Assembly (NCBI GenBank): GCA_944331725.1
Contig: CALVJE010000017.1
Span: forward strand, 1-14,101
Length of the DNA stretch: 14,101 nt
Direction: 5' to 3'
From: an uncultured Bacilli bacterium
Lineage (GTDB): Bacteria > Bacillota_I > Bacilli_A > RF39 > UBA660
The notes beneath the pieces are model-generated. The model did no database searches and was not told the DNA's origin. It saw nothing but the letters and a program-made list of their open reading frames with translations. This document shows, piece by piece, positions 12,609-14,101 of the stretch. The translations under genes and the position numbers were made by a program. Numbering within the stretch: position 1 is the stretch's first letter; every line of letters begins with the position of its first letter.

Positions 12609-13296
12609 CTTTATTAGTTTCTGTTTCAGTAGTTGTATTTTCTTCTTTTGTAGTACTTTCTTTAGTATCAGAACTAATTACTTGATCAAAATATTTACTA
12701 GGATCTACTATTTCACCAGCTTTATATAGTTCAAAGTGTAAATGATTGCCCATATCTTGGTCAATAGAATTGGTTCCACTTTTTGCAATTACTTGACCTT
12801 GTTTTACAGTATCATTTTTCTTAACAGATACTTCACTTAAACTTTGATAACTACTGATTAAGTCATTATCGTGTTTTATCTCTACAATTGTACCTAATAA
12901 TTCATCTTCTCTTACATCAGTTACAGTTCCATCTAAGACTGCTACTACTTCAAATGGATCTGTTAGTCCAAAGTCCATACCAGAGTTTTGAATATAAGTA
13001 TTCTCGTGATATAGAATTGACTTCTCTTGAGAAGCATTATCTGCTTGATAATCATAGAAATATTTAAGTATTTGTACTTGTTCATTTGTATAAGGCTTAA
13101 TCATCTTTACTTCTTCTTTAATTACTTCTATATCATCATCTTCAATGATTGATGAATTTACATATTCAATGTCTTCATTAGTATTATCTGCTTCCTTCAT
13201 ATTTTGACTCACAAAGAAAGCTCCCATTCCTGTTAGTGAGAAAGCAATTAAATAAGCACCTATAATAGCTCCTTTTTTCAATCTTAATTTTTTCAT
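12598..13296 (-). CDS. spoIIQ: SpoIIQ-like membrane-anchored LytM/M23 domain protein
   Basis: About 232 residues: a basic start, one membrane helix (GAIIGAYLIAFSLTGMGAFF), an acidic linker, a LytM domain, and a Thr/Glu-rich tail (TKEENTTTETETNKE). The domain stretch DGTVTDV, LLGTIVEIKH, YQSLSEVSV, VKQGQVIAKSG and GNHLHFEL matches Bacillus SpoIIQ closely. SpoIIQ is the forespore half of the SpoIIQ-SpoIIIAH channel. The first zinc motif HxGxD reads NSGMD (N107 in the GTG-start numbering), so the metal site is incomplete, as in B. subtilis SpoIIQ; GNHLHFE is kept. It is probably a scaffold, not a peptidase. GTG 13305 lies inside the AGGTGA binding site; ATG 13296 (or 13299) fits. If the organism does not sporulate, another envelope role is possible. 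Confidence 0.85.
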   Translation of the reverse strand: MKKLRLKKGAIIGAYLIAFSLTGMGAFFVSQNMKEADNTNEDIEYVNSSIIEDDDIEVIKEEVKMIKPYTNEQVQILKYFYDYQADNASQEKSILYHENTYIQNSGMDFGLTDPFEVVAVLDGTVTDVREDELLGTIVEIKHDNDLISSYQSLSEVSVKKNDTVKQGQVIAKSGTNSIDQDMGNHLHFELYKAGEIVDPSKYFDQVISSDTKESTTKEENTTTETETNKETE

Positions 13297-13335
13297 CATT
13301 ATCACCTCATTAAGAGTTTTAACGAAAATGAAAAA

Positions 13336-13341
13336 ATTATA
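13336..13341 (-). promoter_or_regulatory. Possible spoIIQ-like gene promoter -10
   Basis: The minus strand reads TATAAT in the 52-bp gap after ywzB. It lacks TGn and has only a poor -35 (TTATTA). I see no sigma-F-type sequence, which would be expected for a true forespore gene. Confidence 0.4.
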
Positions 13342-13357
13342 CTTTAAATTTTTTGTT

Positions 13358-13555
13358 TTAATAAATTATTGCAGATTCATATAGATCATAAAGACAATTT
13401 GTTACTAAATAGATTATTGATAATGCTAAAAGAAAATAAAATACTCTTGCTTGGATATTTTTATTTTTTTTAAAAATAGCATTTATATTTATAGAGTCTA
13501 GACTCCAAATAGTTATAATTGTTACTATTAGATATAATAAGTATTTAATGCTCAT
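13358..13555 (-). CDS. ywzB: YwzB-like small membrane protein (DUF1146)
   Basis: A 65-residue protein with two hydrophobic helices (about 4-21 and 38-57) separated by a basic NAIFKKNKNIQAR loop. The pattern SLDSININAIFKKNK and the ending YLVTNCLYDLYES match the DUF1146 family, whose member YwzB lies by the ATP synthase operon and murAA in B. subtilis. Function is unknown. Its ATG (13553-13555) lies inside the last codons of rpiB (11-bp overlap) behind GAGG within rpiB, so the two are co-translated. The operon probably ends here; no strong terminator follows. Confidence 0.82.
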   Translation of the reverse strand: MSIKYLLYLIVTIITIWSLDSININAIFKKNKNIQARVFYFLLALSIIYLVTNCLYDLYESAIIY

Positions 13556-13991
13556 TTTTTACCTCATATTCTTTTATTTTATTTATTCTCCTTAGATGTC
13601 TATCTATATTAGAAAAAGGTGTTGTAATGAAACTTATAATCAAATTATAAGCATCTATTTCATCCATTTTTTCATTTAAACAGATGATATTAGCATCATT
13701 ATCTGTTCTTGTTTCTATTACATCTTCAATATTTGTAACTCTTGCTGCTCTTATACCTTTAACTTTATTACAAGCGATAGATATTCCTATACCACTTCCA
13801 CAGATTGCAATACCAAAATCTATTTCTTTATTAGTTAGTGCTTCTCCTAATTTAAAAGCATAATCAGGATAATCTACACTTTCTGTATTTTTACAACCAT
13901 AGTCTATCACTTCATAATCTTGATTTAATTTTTTTATTAATTTTTCTTTTAAATTATATCCACGATGATCACTTGTTATTCCTAATTTCAT
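13545..13991 (-). CDS. rpiB: Ribose-5-phosphate isomerase B
   Basis: RpiB interconverts ribose 5-phosphate and ribulose 5-phosphate in the pentose phosphate pathway. It has 148 residues, the usual length. Motifs: GITSDHRG (4-11), VDYPDYA (39-45), catalytic Cys64 in GIAICGSGIGISIACNK (60-76), GIRAARV (79-85) and RHLRRINKI (131-139). The position equal to E. coli His99 (HNDTN) reads DNDAN, with Asp97. I chose ATG 13991 because AAAGGA (13999-14004) precedes it at 7 nt and it gives the standard N-terminus; the frame stays open to 14024 without a binding site. It heads the rpiB-ywzB unit. LacA/LacB relatives are a less likely alternative. Confidence 0.93.
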   Translation of the reverse strand: MKLGITSDHRGYNLKEKLIKKLNQDYEVIDYGCKNTESVDYPDYAFKLGEALTNKEIDFGIAICGSGIGISIACNKVKGIRAARVTNIEDVIETRTDNDANIICLNEKMDEIDAYNLIISFITTPFSNIDRHLRRINKIKEYEVKNEH

Positions 13992-14012
13992 CTTATCATC
14001 CTTTCTTTTTAT

Positions 14013-14021
14013 AGTATAACA
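14013..14021 (-). promoter_or_regulatory. rpiB-ywzB promoter, extended -10
   Basis: The minus strand reads TGTTATACT (TGn plus TATACT), 21 nt before the rpiB ATG. A TTGTTT lies 19 bp upstream, a weak -35 at long spacing. Confidence 0.5.
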
Positions 14022-14036
14022 CAAAATAGAACAAAT

Positions 14037-14056
14037 AAAACAAACAAGTTTGTTTT
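14037..14056. terminator. Terminator upstream of rpiB
   Basis: AAAACAAAC (14037-14045) pairs with GTTTGTTTT (14048-14056). T-rich runs follow on both strands. On the minus strand it would end whatever lies beyond the right edge of the window. Confidence 0.6.
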
Positions 14057-14101
14057 TACCTTGTCGTTACCTCCAAGGATTCCTACTTCATAGATAGAGT
14101 A
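14057..14101 (-). other. Unassigned tail of an upstream unit
   Basis: On the minus strand this reads from TACTCTATC to a hairpin CCTTG...CAAGG (14059-14078), before the terminator. A frame reading T-L-S-M-K ends in TAG at 14084-14086. The sequence AAGTAGGAATCC followed by a short hairpin recalls the right end of IS200/IS605-type elements, but 45 bp is too little to decide. Confidence 0.2.

Noticed and set aside
13297..13305. GTG at 13305 as the spoIIQ start
   Set aside because: This GTG is part of the AGGTGA ribosome binding site itself. ATG at 13296 gives the 7-8 nt spacing seen at neighbouring genes; 13299 is the second choice.
1..14101. Mycoplasma-type code (TGA as Trp)
   Set aside because: Trp is encoded by TGG in agrD, secA and the tagO-like gene, and TGA ends the CoaB-like frame at its natural C-terminus.
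1..14101. tRNA or rRNA genes
   Set aside because: I saw no cloverleaf with a GTTCRA-type arm and no rRNA-like stretch on either strand.

Overview
Organism: the window is AT-rich and reads like a low-GC Gram-positive bacterium (Bacillota, probably a Bacilli/Erysipelotrichia-like lineage). Supporting signs are strong GGAGG-type ribosome binding sites, TGnTATAAT promoters, long-form HPF, a TagO-like lipid-carrier transferase, an agr quorum-sensing locus, and a block rpiB - ywzB - spoIIQ - mbl that looks like a condensed version of the Bacillus subtilis atp/spoIIQ/mbl region. TGG encodes Trp and TGA is used as a stop, so the standard bacterial code applies. I place it no more finely than that.

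Layout. (1) 1-885 (+): pieces of coaB (phosphopantothenate-cysteine ligase, CoA synthesis). A 5' fragment (1-36) and a 3' fragment (649-885) are separated by about 612 bp of non-coding DNA. That DNA carries a perfect 111-bp inverted repeat (76-186 / 541-651) around five consecutive hairpins. (2) 915-7159, all on the minus strand: a 2,4-diaminopentanoate dehydrogenase-like enzyme, secA, a cysteine-rich prepilin-like surface protein, hpf, and two nearly identical cold-shock genes. Each appears to have its own promoter and terminator. (3) 7410-10185: an agr system split into two converging units, agrB-agrD (+) and agrA-agrC (-), which meet at a shared hairpin terminator. (4) 10278-13991 (-): tagO-like transferase, mbl (MreB-like actin), spoIIQ-like LytM protein, ywzB (DUF1146) and rpiB. 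(5) 13992-14101: rpiB promoter, a terminator, and a short unidentified tail.

How the genes work together. AgrB would process and export the AgrD peptide as a thiolactone signal; AgrC would sense it and AgrA (LytTR) would respond, possibly at the agrBD promoter. TagO, Mbl and SpoIIQ concern the cell envelope, cell shape and engulfment. SecA exports proteins, probably including the prepilin-like protein. HPF and the cold-shock proteins serve ribosome hibernation and RNA chaperoning. The least explained item is the palindromic element inside coaB. Removing 612 nt would restore one continuous reading frame, so this is either a decayed gene hit by a hairpin-rich insertion or a gene whose interruption is removed or bypassed in some way. 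The sequence alone cannot tell which.
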